Assembly (NCBI RefSeq): GCF_900078675.2
Contig: NZ_LT546237.1
Span: forward strand, 1,737,166-1,776,453
Direction: 5' to 3'
Length of the DNA: 39,288 bases
Source of the DNA: Mycobacterium interjectum
GTDB lineage: Bacteria; Actinomycetota; Actinomycetes; Mycobacteriales; Mycobacteriaceae
The notes below the pieces were generated by a model. The model had not been told where the DNA came from and ran no database searches. It saw nothing but the letters and a program-made list of their open reading frames with translations. Below are positions 10,831 through 19,841 of this stretch, in pieces. The position numbers were made by a program, and so were the translations under genes. Every line of letters begins with the position of its first letter. Positions within the stretch are counted from its first letter, which is position 1.

Positions 10831-10912
10831 CCTGTCAGCTTTTGCGGGTAGCCGGCGCGGCAGAACCGTTGCCGCTTTCATCTGATATACCGCCATGCCG
10901 CGAAAAGCCAAG

Positions 10913-11563
10913 TCATTGTTCTAGCGGTGGAATCATAGGGGCGCCCTTCTGCAGGGTGCGGCCTCGTTCGAACGCAACCATGCTATCATAGAAATGCATT
11001 GACTGCGTGGTGCGTGTGAATTCTGATGGCGGATCCTCGGGGCCACGCCAGTCACCGTTCAGTTCGTCAATCATGTCCTTGCAGAATTCAATGAATGTAC
11101 CGGCCCGACGCAAGCCACCACCATAATCTTCCATGTATGCGGTGTGGAGATCCTCGACCATGTAAATTCCATCCTGGGCAGTACGGGGATAAAGGAACGC
11201 GAAGGATGCCGCGATATGCTCCATCATATGGCTGCCGTCATCCAGTACTACGTCGAAGGTGCCAAACTCGTTGACCACTGCGTTGAGAAAGTCAGGATCA
11301 GCCTGATCGCCAATCCGTACGGCGATCTGATCTTCCTGAAATGCCACACACCCTGGATTGATATCAATGCCAACGATCATGGCATGCGGTCCAAAATACC
11401 GCTTCCACATCTGCAACGAACCGCCCTGGGCGACGCCGATTTCAAGGAATTTCATTGGCCGGTTGACGTAGCGGCCAAAGTGACCCTCATAAACCGGAAA
11501 GTAATGTTTCCATTTGTAAATTGTTCGTCCCTTATTGGTCAGGAATTCAGCCCAGAGGCCCAT
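10913..11563 (-). CDS. Class I SAM methyltransferase, MycE/CmcI-like sugar O-methyltransferase
   Basis: This 216-residue product starts at ATG 11563 (MGLWAEFLTNKGRTIYKW), with AGGAAGGA about 8 nt upstream; the frame is open further upstream but lacks homology. Motif I is FLEIGVAQGGSLQMWKRYF, followed by VGIDINPGC and FDVVLDDGSHMMEHIAASF, then GIYMVEDLHTAYMEDYGGG. The DDGSH and EDL acids are those expected to bind the metal in MycE-type sugar O-methyltransferases and related CmcI/rhamnosyl methyltransferases. It probably methylates a hydroxyl of a sugar in the island's glycan. It is 56 bp downstream of another methyltransferase and likely in one operon with it and the GSCFA fusion gene. The methylated position cannot be deduced. 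Confidence 0.85.
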   Translation of the reverse strand: MGLWAEFLTNKGRTIYKWKHYFPVYEGHFGRYVNRPMKFLEIGVAQGGSLQMWKRYFGPHAMIVGIDINPGCVAFQEDQIAVRIGDQADPDFLNAVVNEFGTFDVVLDDGSHMMEHIAASFAFLYPRTAQDGIYMVEDLHTAYMEDYGGGLRRAGTFIEFCKDMIDELNGDWRGPEDPPSEFTRTTQSMHFYDSMVAFERGRTLQKGAPMIPPLEQ

Positions 11564-11619
11564 CGCTTTTGTCCTTCCTTTGAACAATTCTGAAGTCGGC
11601 CCGGTGGCTCGACATTGGA

Positions 11620-12375
11620 TCAGTAAAAGGTGAACAGCTCGGTCAGGCGGTCGGGTTGCTCGAAAAGCGGTCGCGAAGCGGTTAGTTCGAGTTTGTCCCA
11701 CAACGACTTCAGCCGGTCCTCGTCTAGAACGGATGCGGCGTACTGATCGACGATCTCGTAATAACGATCGGCAAGAACGCTCGATGCAGGGTCCAGCCGG
11801 GTGATCGCGACCAGGCCGGTAGGCGGACAGTCCAGCACATGTAGCCGTAGGTCCGGGCGGTACTCGCGCAGAATCGGCAGCAGCTTCCACACATCACCGG
11901 TCCACCAGCCAGCGGTTTCTCCTTCCGAGGAATCGCCAGGCCGGGGCTGCCGCAAGGCCATCCGCGTATTCGACGGCACGCAATCATGCAGCAGGATCAG
12001 TGAGCGGGGATGACAGGCGGCCTCCGCGCCGATGAAATCGCGCAGCAGAAATTCGAACCGGTGCATGCCGTCCAGAAAAGCCATATCGACCGGTCGTCCC
12101 AGCAACGCCGGTGCATTTTCTGTCGCGAAGAAATCGTCTGACGTCATCTGAAAGAAGAACGTGCGTCTCCGGTTGCCGGTGGCGCCGGCCGTTACTTCGA
12201 ACCGCGGATCCACCGCGATCGTGTCGCAGCGAGCAAACGCCAGCGACATCCCTGTCGCGGTGCCGACCTCTAGATAGCTACGCGGTGTCAGGTGGGTGTG
12301 CAGCGCGTCGAGGAATTCGGTGTAGAGGGCGCCGTGCAAGCGGATCGTTGCAGTCGCGTTGTCATTCTCGTTCAT
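11620..12375 (-). CDS. Class I SAM methyltransferase (Methyltransf_24 type)
   Basis: In this 251-residue product, SYLEVGTATGMSLAFARCD is motif I and TIAVDPRFEV the acidic loop, followed by PVDMAFLDGMHRFEFLLRDF and SLILLHDCVPSNTRMALRQ. The LDGMH and LHDC acids are typical of Methyltransf_24-family small-molecule or sugar O-methyltransferases. It starts at ATG 12375 with GAGAGG about 9 nt upstream. It lies 131 bp after the GSCFA-GT61 gene and 56 bp before the next methyltransferase on the same strand, consistent with one operon for glycan decoration. The substrate is unknown. Confidence 0.82.
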   Translation of the reverse strand: MNENDNATATIRLHGALYTEFLDALHTHLTPRSYLEVGTATGMSLAFARCDTIAVDPRFEVTAGATGNRRRTFFFQMTSDDFFATENAPALLGRPVDMAFLDGMHRFEFLLRDFIGAEAACHPRSLILLHDCVPSNTRMALRQPRPGDSSEGETAGWWTGDVWKLLPILREYRPDLRLHVLDCPPTGLVAITRLDPASSVLADRYYEIVDQYAASVLDEDRLKSLWDKLELTASRPLFEQPDRLTELFTFY

Positions 12376-12506
12376 CGGGCCGGCCCTCTCGTCGCACTAA
12401 TTGATCTGTCAGGCAGTTGTCAAAACCTGCGGATTGGTGGGTTTCAAGCGACGCGCCAGACAGACAGGGCGGGAACGACCTGATCTGCTTGAGATCGAGA
12501 AAATGC

Positions 12507-14945
12507 TCAAAGAATCTCCCGAATTGCGGCGCAGGCACGCTGCACGTCAATGGTCCACCGTTTGTGCACCGGCGTTGGATCGGCGGGGTCTTGCTGCCCA
12601 AAAATAACGCCAAAGCGATGTCCCATTGAACTGAGCATCATGGAGTGTGGGTGGATAAAATGATCACTCGATTCGATGTCCACTACCGTTGTGCCGGGCG
12701 AGCAGAAACGAACGCTATAGAGGGCCGATCCGCCCAAGGCGACAACGCATTTGGCTCGTGCAAACATCCCAATCTGCTCTTTAAGTGGTAGCTGCTCCGG
12801 TTGAACCGCCTTGAAACCCAACTTGCCCAGTGCCGCGATAAGTTCGCATTCGTTTTGCAAAACGCGGTAGTGAGGATGCTTCGCCGAAGCGGAGAGACGC
12901 GACACGAAGATTCGCTCGCCAAAAGTGTCTGCGGAATCTCGCCGGCAGGCATCCGCCAAGTCGGCGTAGACCTGCTTCTCAGCCTCACTAACCGCCATGT
13001 CTACCGTCGAATATTCCACGGTTAGGACATCGCGGCAAAAGTATGTTTTGCCCGGATCGTGCTCCATCACTTGAGCCTCCTCGATGCCCAGCAGGTGCAA
13101 GAGGTCCCGCTGCCACGGATGCGCAGCCCGGCAAAAGAATTTTCGTCCGTTCCCGACTGCCTTGAACTGGGCGCATTTGGGGAGGGTTGTTGCGAGCCAT
13201 CTGCCCCAATTGTCGGGTTCCAGGGGAGTGGCGAGAAACACTGGTTCGGTGATCGAATCAACATCGTACTGGCTTAGCGTGTTGCAATCGAGAACAATCT
13301 CATCACCCTCGAATTCGATGCCGGGCTTCACGCCGGGGTGGAAATGGGAAAACCCAGGACGCGCCACAAATTCCATGTATTGCCGCTTACCCGCTCGCGT
13401 TTCGCACGACCAGAGCCCGGATTGACTCATCATGTAATTGGGCCCAAATAGAAGCACGTCGGATCGCGAAACCAAGTAGCTTCCATGGATTTGGGCGCGC
13501 GTAATTACCCAGTCGGGTATCTCCTCACCGGAGAGGTTGCAAACAAATTCAGGCGGCCTCAATTGCTCTACCTTTGGTGCTTCGATGATTGTCAGCGTGC
13601 CATCCGATGGCGGCCAGTCTCGGAGCAGAAATCTGCCTTGGGGCAGCAAATCCGGTTCTGGCTCGGAGGACGCGCGAACTATGAAATCTTCGTTCTGCGT
13701 CTCTTTGATCTCATCCTTCAAGCGCGCCTTGAACTCGTCGGATGCGACGAACAGCTTGACGAGCTCGATCACCGACCTGCCACGAGCGTAAGCGGTCCAG
13801 GCCTTTAGCTCTTGTTCCCCGGGCGAGCGCGCCAGCAGCTCGGAATAGAGATTCCGGATGGTCTCTTCCGCGACATCGACGACCGACTCGGTCGAGACGT
13901 CGGCCATCCCCTCCTCGCATTCCGCCTGGCTAAGCATCCGTGAGAGCCGGCGCGCCGAGTCTCGCTCCTCGCGCGGCGCGTTTACCACGGGTGGGGCTTG
14001 GTCCGGGGCCTCGCACGCCGCAAGGAATGCGGTCATCACGGTGGCGATGGCCTCCTGTGTGACACTGCGCCGATCGGCCTCCAGGTAAGCATCCGGGGCT
14101 TGTGGCCCCGTGACGATCTCGAAGGCCGGAAAGTAGGAGATGAAGGCGTGGCGTCTCACGATTTCCTCTGCGGACGCCCGCAAGACGGCCTTGCTGTAGG
14201 TGGACGACGGGAGCACGTGCTTGCCAGTTGCGGTGGCCACCAACGGCACCGGCGAGACCGTCAGAATGATGCGAACCCCGCGATTCAACGCGCGAAGCTC
14301 GGTGACGAACGCGTCGAGATCCGAGGTGATCTCGTCCACTGAAAAGTTGACGAACGCATGGCGCGCCTCGTCGAAGGTGCCGGCAATCGTGCCGGGACAC
14401 GCGGGAAAAACCGCCCCGTCGAGCCGCGAGACCCACGCTTCGGTCAGGCCGAGCGTGAAGATGAAGACCTTGGCCTCCTCGAACACGCGTCGGACCGCGC
14501 GCAGATGCTGTGCATTGAGCAGGTCGAACTCGCGGTCGGTGAGTGCGTGATAGCGAAGTCCGGGACGGAAGGGGTCGATCACGCCGGCATCCGTGTGCCA
14601 GCGGTCTTCGGCCGGTCTGAAGGTTCCCAGGCAGCGGCGCAGGAGTTGGAGTAGCTGCCGCGGCGTGTAGATATTGCCGTACGCCGCGCTGAAGTTTTCG
14701 TAGCCAAGGTTCTCCGGCCGAACGTTCGAGAATGCGGGGTTACGCCTCTCGGTCCGAATGTATTCGAACCCCGCACGCTCCAGGAACGGCACTAGGTTGG
14801 AGGCGAAACAACTCCCGGCCGACGCGACACGTTCACCCGGTCGGATCAGCGGCCCATCATGATCCGCGAGTTGGCGGACGTCGAAACCCGAAGATACCGA
14901 CCGACTCCAAAAGGAGCGGTCCGGCGCGTTCTGGTACGGATGCAT
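12507..14945 (-). CDS. GSCFA - DUF4214 - GT61 (DUF563) fusion protein
   Basis: I place the start at ATG 14945 (MHPYQNAPDRSFW) because GGAGGA lies 6 nt upstream; an ATG 24 bases earlier has no such site. The product is 812 residues. Residues 1-310 are a GSCFA domain (SGNH-like): ASAGSCFASNL at 41-51, IFTLGLTEAW at 162 and ILTVSPVPL at 227. Residues 360-412 are a DUF4214 helical repeat (IRNLYSELLARSPGEQELKA). Residues 565-790 resemble GT61/DUF563: RIFVSRLSASAKHPHYRVL, NECELIAALGKLGFKAV and FCSPGTTVVDI. The usual HGA before the final motif is replaced by GGSALYS. It may combine glycosyl transfer with acyl transfer or hydrolysis on one glycan. It is first gene of a likely three-gene operon. Domains are assigned by motif recognition only. 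Confidence 0.8.
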   Translation of the reverse strand: MHPYQNAPDRSFWSRSVSSGFDVRQLADHDGPLIRPGERVASAGSCFASNLVPFLERAGFEYIRTERRNPAFSNVRPENLGYENFSAAYGNIYTPRQLLQLLRRCLGTFRPAEDRWHTDAGVIDPFRPGLRYHALTDREFDLLNAQHLRAVRRVFEEAKVFIFTLGLTEAWVSRLDGAVFPACPGTIAGTFDEARHAFVNFSVDEITSDLDAFVTELRALNRGVRIILTVSPVPLVATATGKHVLPSSTYSKAVLRASAEEIVRRHAFISYFPAFEIVTGPQAPDAYLEADRRSVTQEAIATVMTAFLAACEAPDQAPPVVNAPREERDSARRLSRMLSQAECEEGMADVSTESVVDVAEETIRNLYSELLARSPGEQELKAWTAYARGRSVIELVKLFVASDEFKARLKDEIKETQNEDFIVRASSEPEPDLLPQGRFLLRDWPPSDGTLTIIEAPKVEQLRPPEFVCNLSGEEIPDWVITRAQIHGSYLVSRSDVLLFGPNYMMSQSGLWSCETRAGKRQYMEFVARPGFSHFHPGVKPGIEFEGDEIVLDCNTLSQYDVDSITEPVFLATPLEPDNWGRWLATTLPKCAQFKAVGNGRKFFCRAAHPWQRDLLHLLGIEEAQVMEHDPGKTYFCRDVLTVEYSTVDMAVSEAEKQVYADLADACRRDSADTFGERIFVSRLSASAKHPHYRVLQNECELIAALGKLGFKAVQPEQLPLKEQIGMFARAKCVVALGGSALYSVRFCSPGTTVVDIESSDHFIHPHSMMLSSMGHRFGVIFGQQDPADPTPVHKRWTIDVQRACAAIREIL

Positions 14946-14995
14946 GGAATTCCTCCACTGCAGGATCAATGGCGCAACGACGATCCTCTAGTGGC

Positions 14996-15140
14996 GTTCT
15001 GAGGGTCATTCGGGCGTCGCATCGTCGTCGGCGCAAGCACGCGGCATCCGCCCCCTTCCTCGTGAAGCTGCCGTTCGGCCAACACTTTATTGGGTCAGCC
15101 GGGGGCCGGTCGACCATTTCGACAGATCCGCCAGTTTGGT
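14996..15140 (-). repeat. ~140-bp repeat upstream of the GSCFA gene (copy A)
   Basis: This segment matches 26150-26290 with scattered substitutions and small indels, sharing blocks such as CATTCGGGCGTCGCATCGTC and GCATCCGCCCCCTTCCTCGTG. Both copies lie just upstream of the start of a minus-strand glycan gene. On the minus strand the other copy reads LSKWPLAPGGPYKVWAKRLL; here that frame is broken. It may be a transposase tail or a shared 5' flank. Confidence 0.7.
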
Positions 15141-15825
15141 GGGCAGCAGCCCGGCCAGCGCCTCCCCGGCGACGATGTCGGGACGGTCTAACAACACCAG
15201 CAGCGGGTGAAAGTCCAAACGTCTTCTCCCAGGTCGCCGAGGCGTTTTCTTTATTCTCAGAGTGATCGACGGTGATGGTGGCATCGACATCCAGGTACAG
15301 CCAGCTGTCACGGTCGGGGGCAGCACCGGCGGCGCAGGCCCGTTGGCGGACCGCCCGGATCCACGGCAGGTGAATGGCGTCGATGCGCTCGTCGACCAAC
15401 CTCCACAGTGTGGTTGTCGAGGCGACCCCGCCGAACACGTGCTCACGCTAGCCCCACAACCGGCCGACCCCGTCGACACAATCCGCGCGGTCGGCAACCG
15501 CGGCAGCCAGGTCGGCGAACAAAGCCCCGGGCGCATGAATCCACGGCGGTTGATAGGCGTCGGCCAACACCGCCGTCACCTACGACGACAGCCCGGTCAA
15601 ATCGGCGACCTCACCCAACATGCCCGCACCGGCGTGCCACCATACCCCGGCCGGCCGCCGACACTTTGACCAAAGAAACCGCTGCCCTACTCTTCACCTA
15701 GAAAGCGCCCTCCCAATCGGAATGATCGCCCTGGAGCAGTCTCGTTATCCTCTGCAGTACAAGCACTTTCGCTAACTTGGCATCGTGTCACGCAAAGTTG
15801 CGTGCAAAATTTCGGTCAAGACTAT
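15130..15825 (-). pseudogene. IS1380-type transposase remnant with element end (copy 2)
   Basis: The minus strand reads, across frameshifts, LTGLSS, stop, VTAVLADAYQPPWIHAPGALF, ADLAAAVADRADCVDGVGRL, then FGGVASTTTLWRLVDERIDA, SWLYLDVDATITVDHSENKE and KTFGLSPAAG / FHPLLVLLDRPDIVAGEALA. This is the N-terminal half of an IS1380-family transposase, including the first catalytic Asp region. The rest is deleted and joined to the ~140-bp repeat. The stop after LSS is shared with copy 1. The outer end lies before the SGNH gene. Confidence 0.8.
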
Positions 15826-15840
15826 GCTGGTGTGTCGGCG

Positions 15841-15960
15841 ATGCTGCCCTCTGGCGGCAAGCAACTGGCAGTCTGCACACCACGTTCCGGGATGGCATCA
15901 GTGAGTAATCAGATCAAAGAGACGCAGATCGAAGCATTCTTAGTTCGCGCGTCCTCATGA
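15841..15960 (+). CDS. 39-codon ORF overlapping the SGNH gene; fragment of a DUF4214 linker
   Basis: ATG 15841 opens a frame ending at TGA 15960, which overlaps the ATG of the next gene (ATGA), so it could act as a coupled leader. Its last 17 residues (QIKETQIEAFLVRASS) match EIKETQNEDFIVRASS in the GSCFA-DUF4214-GT61 protein; about 44 of 50 bases are identical between 15907-15956 and the complement of 13666-13715. It is therefore more probably a recombination scar from such a gene than an independent gene. Confidence 0.4.
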   Translation: MLPSGGKQLAVCTPRSGMASVSNQIKETQIEAFLVRASS

Positions 15961-16721
15961 GCGTCCCCGAAGGAAAAGTGCGGTTGCTGATCATCGGCAA
16001 TTCCCACGTCAACTGCTACGGCGGGCATATGGGCCGGTCGCCCGAGGACTACGAGATGAATCCCATCGACGAAGCCCGGGGATTCATGAGGATCGGCGGC
16101 GACCCGGTGAATCTAGGTTACTGGGACGCGGCCGTCGAGCTGGCCAAGACTTTCCCTATAGCGCTCTGCTTTCTGGGCAACCAGCACGTCTACCATTTCA
16201 TGTTCCTCGACAAGCGGTTCGATTTCGCTCTCGCGTCGCACCCTGGGCTGGTCGTGGAGCAGGGGGTCGAGCTCGTCCCCGAGCTGCAGGTGCGCGAAGT
16301 GTTCCAGCCCTCGATGGCCCACCTCGAGATGGTCGTGACACGGATGCTGGATACCGGCGGGCAGCGGCCGATCGTCCTGGGTACGCCACCCCCGAAGGGG
16401 GACAACGAAGCCATCCGGCGCGGCATGCAGGTTAATGCCGATGTCTTCGCCAAGATGGCCTCGGACCTCTGCCTGGATCCCGAAAAGGCGCAGCTCGCGC
16501 CCGCATACCTCCGTCTGAAGCTGTGGTTTCTGCTTCAGCAGATGATGCGCGAGACCGCCGAGCGGCTCGCGGTCGAATTCTGGCCGGTGAGCGCATCGGC
16601 GATGACCGAAGAGGGGTACCTGCGGCCCGAGTATTGGGGCGAGGATGCGACGCATGCGAATGCCGCGTATGGCGCATTTATGTTGGACGAATACGAAAAG
16701 CGCCTGGTCGCGCTCCGCTAG
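15957..16721 (+). CDS. SGNH/GDSL-like hydrolase or acyltransferase
   Basis: This 254-residue product has RLLIIGNSHVNCYGG near residue 10, where the Ser of GNSH would be the SGNH nucleophile (block I), and GEDATHANAAYGAF near the C-terminus, matching the block V DxxH dyad. LCFLGNQHVYHF and IVLGTPPPKGDNEAI fit the Gly and Asn blocks. No signal peptide is visible, so the protein is probably cytosolic, where such enzymes add or remove acyl groups on sugars. ATG 15957 overlaps the stop of a short upstream frame. Its stop overlaps by 4 bp the stop of the convergent TylF-type methyltransferase gene. Function is inferred from motifs only. Confidence 0.72.
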   Translation: MSVPEGKVRLLIIGNSHVNCYGGHMGRSPEDYEMNPIDEARGFMRIGGDPVNLGYWDAAVELAKTFPIALCFLGNQHVYHFMFLDKRFDFALASHPGLVVEQGVELVPELQVREVFQPSMAHLEMVVTRMLDTGGQRPIVLGTPPPKGDNEAIRRGMQVNADVFAKMASDLCLDPEKAQLAPAYLRLKLWFLLQQMMRETAERLAVEFWPVSASAMTEEGYLRPEYWGEDATHANAAYGAFMLDEYEKRLVALR

Positions 16722-17950
16722 AGGCCCGACCGGGGGACTACGGCCCGCCGCCCAGCCGCACGATCTGCGGCTCCTGCGCGATGATCAGCGTGATCGACGC
16801 GCCAGTACGTACCCCATCCGTCAATCGGCAATATGGGCGATGTGATCCCGTAACGTTCACGAAAATCGTTGACGGCCTTCACGCAAGCCGGTATCTGATA
16901 ATCGTCCACTATCGCAAAGCCGCCATACGCCACTTTGTGATAGAGCGCGTTCAAAGCTTCAATCGTTGATTCATACATATCGCCATCAAGCCGCAATACA
17001 GCTAACCGATCGATCGGAGCGTCTCGCAACGTATCCTTGAACCAACCCTCAAGGAAAACGACCCGTTCGTCCAGTAACCCGAAACGCCGAAAATTATTCT
17101 CAACATCGGCACGCGACACCTTGAGTTGAGTATGAGTATGGTGCTGGTCACCGGCATCAGCGGGGAACTTTTCGGGGTCTGGGGGTGGAAGTCCAGCAAA
17201 GCTGTCAGCCAAGAAGACACGTCGCGTGCCATCACCATATGCCTCAAGAATTCCCCTCATCAGAATACAGGCGCCGCCTCGCCAAACGCCAGTCTCTATG
17301 AAGTCCCCCTTGACGCCATCAAGTATTACCGTCTCGCAGGCGTAGCGTAAATTTCGCATGCGAACACTTCCGATCATTGAAAACGAAAGTGAGGGCCAGT
17401 CCCTCCCCAAGAGACGGTTGTTGGGATCGAACTTGCCGTCCGACCAATGATCGCAGGGCACATCTTCGAAAAGCATGCCGGTCAGCGATGCCTCGAGAAG
17501 ATTGAGGTATCGCTGCACCAATCTGCCGCGGCCCCATCCTTGGTATGCCGGCTCTAGAAGCGGCTTGGACGGGGTGAAGGTCGGGGCTAGCTGATGCGTG
17601 CCGCGGATTTCCGCGATCACGTCTCGGCGTCCATCCTGGAAGACAACCCTCACCTCAATGGTGAATGTCGGCGCGAGTCCGGCCGTTCCGATCGCCTTCC
17701 AGAACCCCACTGGTGACGAACTGCCGTACACGCTGTCCACATCGGGCCGCGGAAGAGTTAACTCGCAGCGCGCAACCACCCTTTGCTCGTGGACGAACTC
17801 CAACCTGGCTACGGGCGACTTGCTTACGACCCAGCCGAAGACCTGGAACGCGCCTCCGTCGACCGGACCCATCCGCGGGTAGTCGAGAGCAGCAGCGGTG
17901 ATCGGGTCATTGCAAGGGCGCAGGGTGACCCCGGATATCTCCACTTCCAT
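16718..17950 (-). CDS. TylF/MycF-type O-methyltransferase with N-terminal beta-sandwich-like domain
   Basis: With ATG 17950 (MEVEISGVTLRPC) the product is 410 residues. Residues about 30-130 resemble a small beta-sandwich module (GGAFQVFGWVVSKSPVARLE). The catalytic part is TylF-like: GDFIETGVWRGGACILMRGI, FLADSFAGLPPPDPEKF, then LAVLRLDGDMYESTIEALNA and YGGFAIVDDYQIPACVKAV, giving the D...DD metal triad. TylF/MycF enzymes methylate deoxysugar hydroxyls. The last ~24 residues after TYWRV are low-complexity and overlap the convergent SGNH gene, perhaps an altered C-terminus. The frame stays open to 18040; GGAGGG lies about 12 nt before the chosen ATG, so the start is uncertain. Confidence 0.8.
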   Translation of the reverse strand: MEVEISGVTLRPCNDPITAAALDYPRMGPVDGGAFQVFGWVVSKSPVARLEFVHEQRVVARCELTLPRPDVDSVYGSSSPVGFWKAIGTAGLAPTFTIEVRVVFQDGRRDVIAEIRGTHQLAPTFTPSKPLLEPAYQGWGRGRLVQRYLNLLEASLTGMLFEDVPCDHWSDGKFDPNNRLLGRDWPSLSFSMIGSVRMRNLRYACETVILDGVKGDFIETGVWRGGACILMRGILEAYGDGTRRVFLADSFAGLPPPDPEKFPADAGDQHHTHTQLKVSRADVENNFRRFGLLDERVVFLEGWFKDTLRDAPIDRLAVLRLDGDMYESTIEALNALYHKVAYGGFAIVDDYQIPACVKAVNDFRERYGITSPILPIDGWGTYWRVDHADHRAGAADRAAGRRAVVPRSGL

Positions 17951-18119
17951 GTGGCGATTCCATCCCTCCTCGCCGAGGGCGCCGCCAACATCCACGGCGA
18001 TGCGCTTGCAGGCAATCCCATCGGGCGCCATCGGCAACACCGTCGTCCGCGTCCCTTGCCGCTGCAGCGCGGTCTACGACGCCAGCTTGTCCAATGCCCA
18101 GGGCTTCCTGGCATGACAC

Positions 18120-18485
18120 CATGTCAGAAATCCAGGTGTCAAGAAGCCGCGTGGACTCATCGAAGATGCCCTCGTAATGATGTCGTGCGGGAACGGCTTC
18201 CAACGACCACGCGCGCCGCCGACCTGCCACGAGGTCAACAGAGCGCCGCCATCCACCCCGTCTCGTGCGGCGTGGGTGTAGGACGCCCGGCCCCGACAGT
18301 TTGCGGTTCACAGTCGATTCCGTGCAGTGATGCGGCACCGACGCAATGCAGCGACCTGCCCATCCCGGGCCTGCAGCGGCAGCCGCGCCAGGCCACGACC
18401 TCGCCGACGTCATCGAGTCGCACTGCGCGCCAGTCCAGCCCACGCTCGGCGAGAAAACCGAACTAGTCCTTGAGATCTCGGCCAC
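18120..18485 (-). pseudogene. Site-specific integrase N-terminal remnant
   Basis: Across at least two frameshifts the minus strand reads FGFLAERGLDWRAVRLDDVG, EVVAW, HCTESTVNRKLS and LTSWQVGGARGRWKPF. This is the SAM-like, core-binding N-terminal domain of XerD-type tyrosine recombinases. No catalytic domain follows. It directly precedes the TylF-type gene. Confidence 0.6.
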
Positions 18486-18524
18486 GGCTCGCCTATCCGA
18501 AGTGAACTAACCCAGGTTTTGTTT

Positions 18525-19318
18525 CTAGTCGGTTGCGAGGGCCGGGGCTGGCTGGCTCGCTGGTTGTGAGGCGCCGGTGAGGGCGGCCTCGAACTCGGCC
18601 GGTGGAACATAGCCAAGGGCTTCGTGCATGCGTTCCTGGTTGTACCAGGCCACCCATTGGGCGGTCGACCGTTCCCCGCCGTCGATGCACCGCCAGGACT
18701 TGCCGCGGTTGATCAACTCGGTCTTGTAGGCGGCGTTGACCGCTTTGGCGACGGCGTTGTCATAGCTATCGCAATGTGGCCCGACTGATGGGGCGATTCC
18801 GAGCTGGGCCAGCCGGTCGGTATAGGTCAGCGATAGTTACTGCGATCCGCGGTCGGAACGATGAATCAACTCAGCTTCGAGTCCGACTGCCACACAGCAT
18901 GGAATGTTTGCAACGGAAGCTCCTCGGTGCGCATGGTCGTCGAGACCGCCAAGCCGACGATTCTTTTGGTGCATGCGTCGGTGAAGAACGTGATGTAGCA
19001 AAACCCTTGCCAGGTCCGCACGAAAGTGACCCACAGCCGGTTGGGTGCGGGAGCCTTGAACTGGCGGTTGACGAGGTCGGCGGGGCGGCTGACCGCCGGA
19101 TCGGTGATCGCAGTGAACACCGGCTTTCCGCGCTGCACCCCGGCCTTGCGCATCAGCCTGCGGGTCTGTTCTCTGCGGGGTGCCATCCGCGCCGGGTCAT
19201 CGATTAGCCGTTCGATCTCGCGATTAGGCACAGGCACCGCCGGTGGTGTTGCGGTTGGATCGGTACAATCCCGTGACACGGCAAGCGGATTCGTGCGCAC
19301 CCGCCGAATCCAGACCAT
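18525..19318 (-). pseudogene. IS3-family OrfB transposase, broken
   Basis: The minus strand reads RRLMRKAGVQRGKPVFTAIT, DPAVSRPADLVNRQFKAPAP, NRLWVTFVRTWQGFCYITFF, TDACTKRIVGLAVSTTMRTE, HAVWQSDSKLS and, in another frame, VAWYNQERMHEALGYVPPAE. This is an IS3-family DDE domain. The usual DVTY after WVT, carrying the first catalytic Asp, is deleted and a frameshift splits the middle. No OrfA is adjacent. Confidence 0.8.
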
Positions 19319-19587
19319 CCGCCGAGCCTACCGATCCAAATTAGTGCCTAGCATGTGCACTAAGCCGACAAATCAGCCCAGGTCAAGGAAACCGCAGCCT
19401 TCGGGACACACCGAAAGTGGCCTAGTCAGGCAGAAAAAGCGCGAATCCGTATCCTGCCAGGACTAGACGGTTCGTCTGAGCTGCCGACACCTGCTCTGAC
19501 CAGGCATATTCAACCAGATAGGAATACAGCCTGGCACTGCCTCTTTATGCCTGATGTAATTTCTGCGGCGGCGGAAAGGCAGCGGAA

Positions 19588-19803
19588 ATGACCACCACTC
19601 ACCGGCGAGGGTTCGCGCCAGTCACCAAACAAAAGTCGGGCCGCTACGCGGTCCGCTACACCGACGGCAACGACGCCCGCCGGTCGGCGGGTAAGACGTT
19701 CGCCCGTAAGCGCGACGCCCGAGGCGCACGCCGCCGAGATCGGCCGCCGCCTGGACCGCGGCCAACCCGAACGCAAACCGCAGCGGGTCACGTTCGCCCG
19801 ATG
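19588..19803 (+). pseudogene. Integrase N-terminal (arm-binding) remnant
   Basis: The frame gives KQKSGRYAVRYTDGNDARRS and AGKTFARKRDA. One extra base then breaks the frame; the shifted frame continues EAHAAEIGRRLDRGQPERKP and soon stops. This matches the N-terminus of actinobacterial phage-type integrases. It ends about 40 bp before the lipoprotein gene. Confidence 0.65.
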
Positions 19804-19841
19804 ACCGGCGCCCCGCCGTCCCACGATTTTGCGGAATTCTT

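Noticed and set aside
10913..11890. 325-residue version of the MycE-like methyltransferase starting at 11890
   Set aside because: The extra 109 residues overlap the upstream methyltransferase gene and show no homology. A strong SD marks the ATG at 11563.
12507..14969. Start of the GSCFA fusion at ATG 14969
   Set aside because: GGAGGA is placed correctly for ATG 14945, not for 14969.
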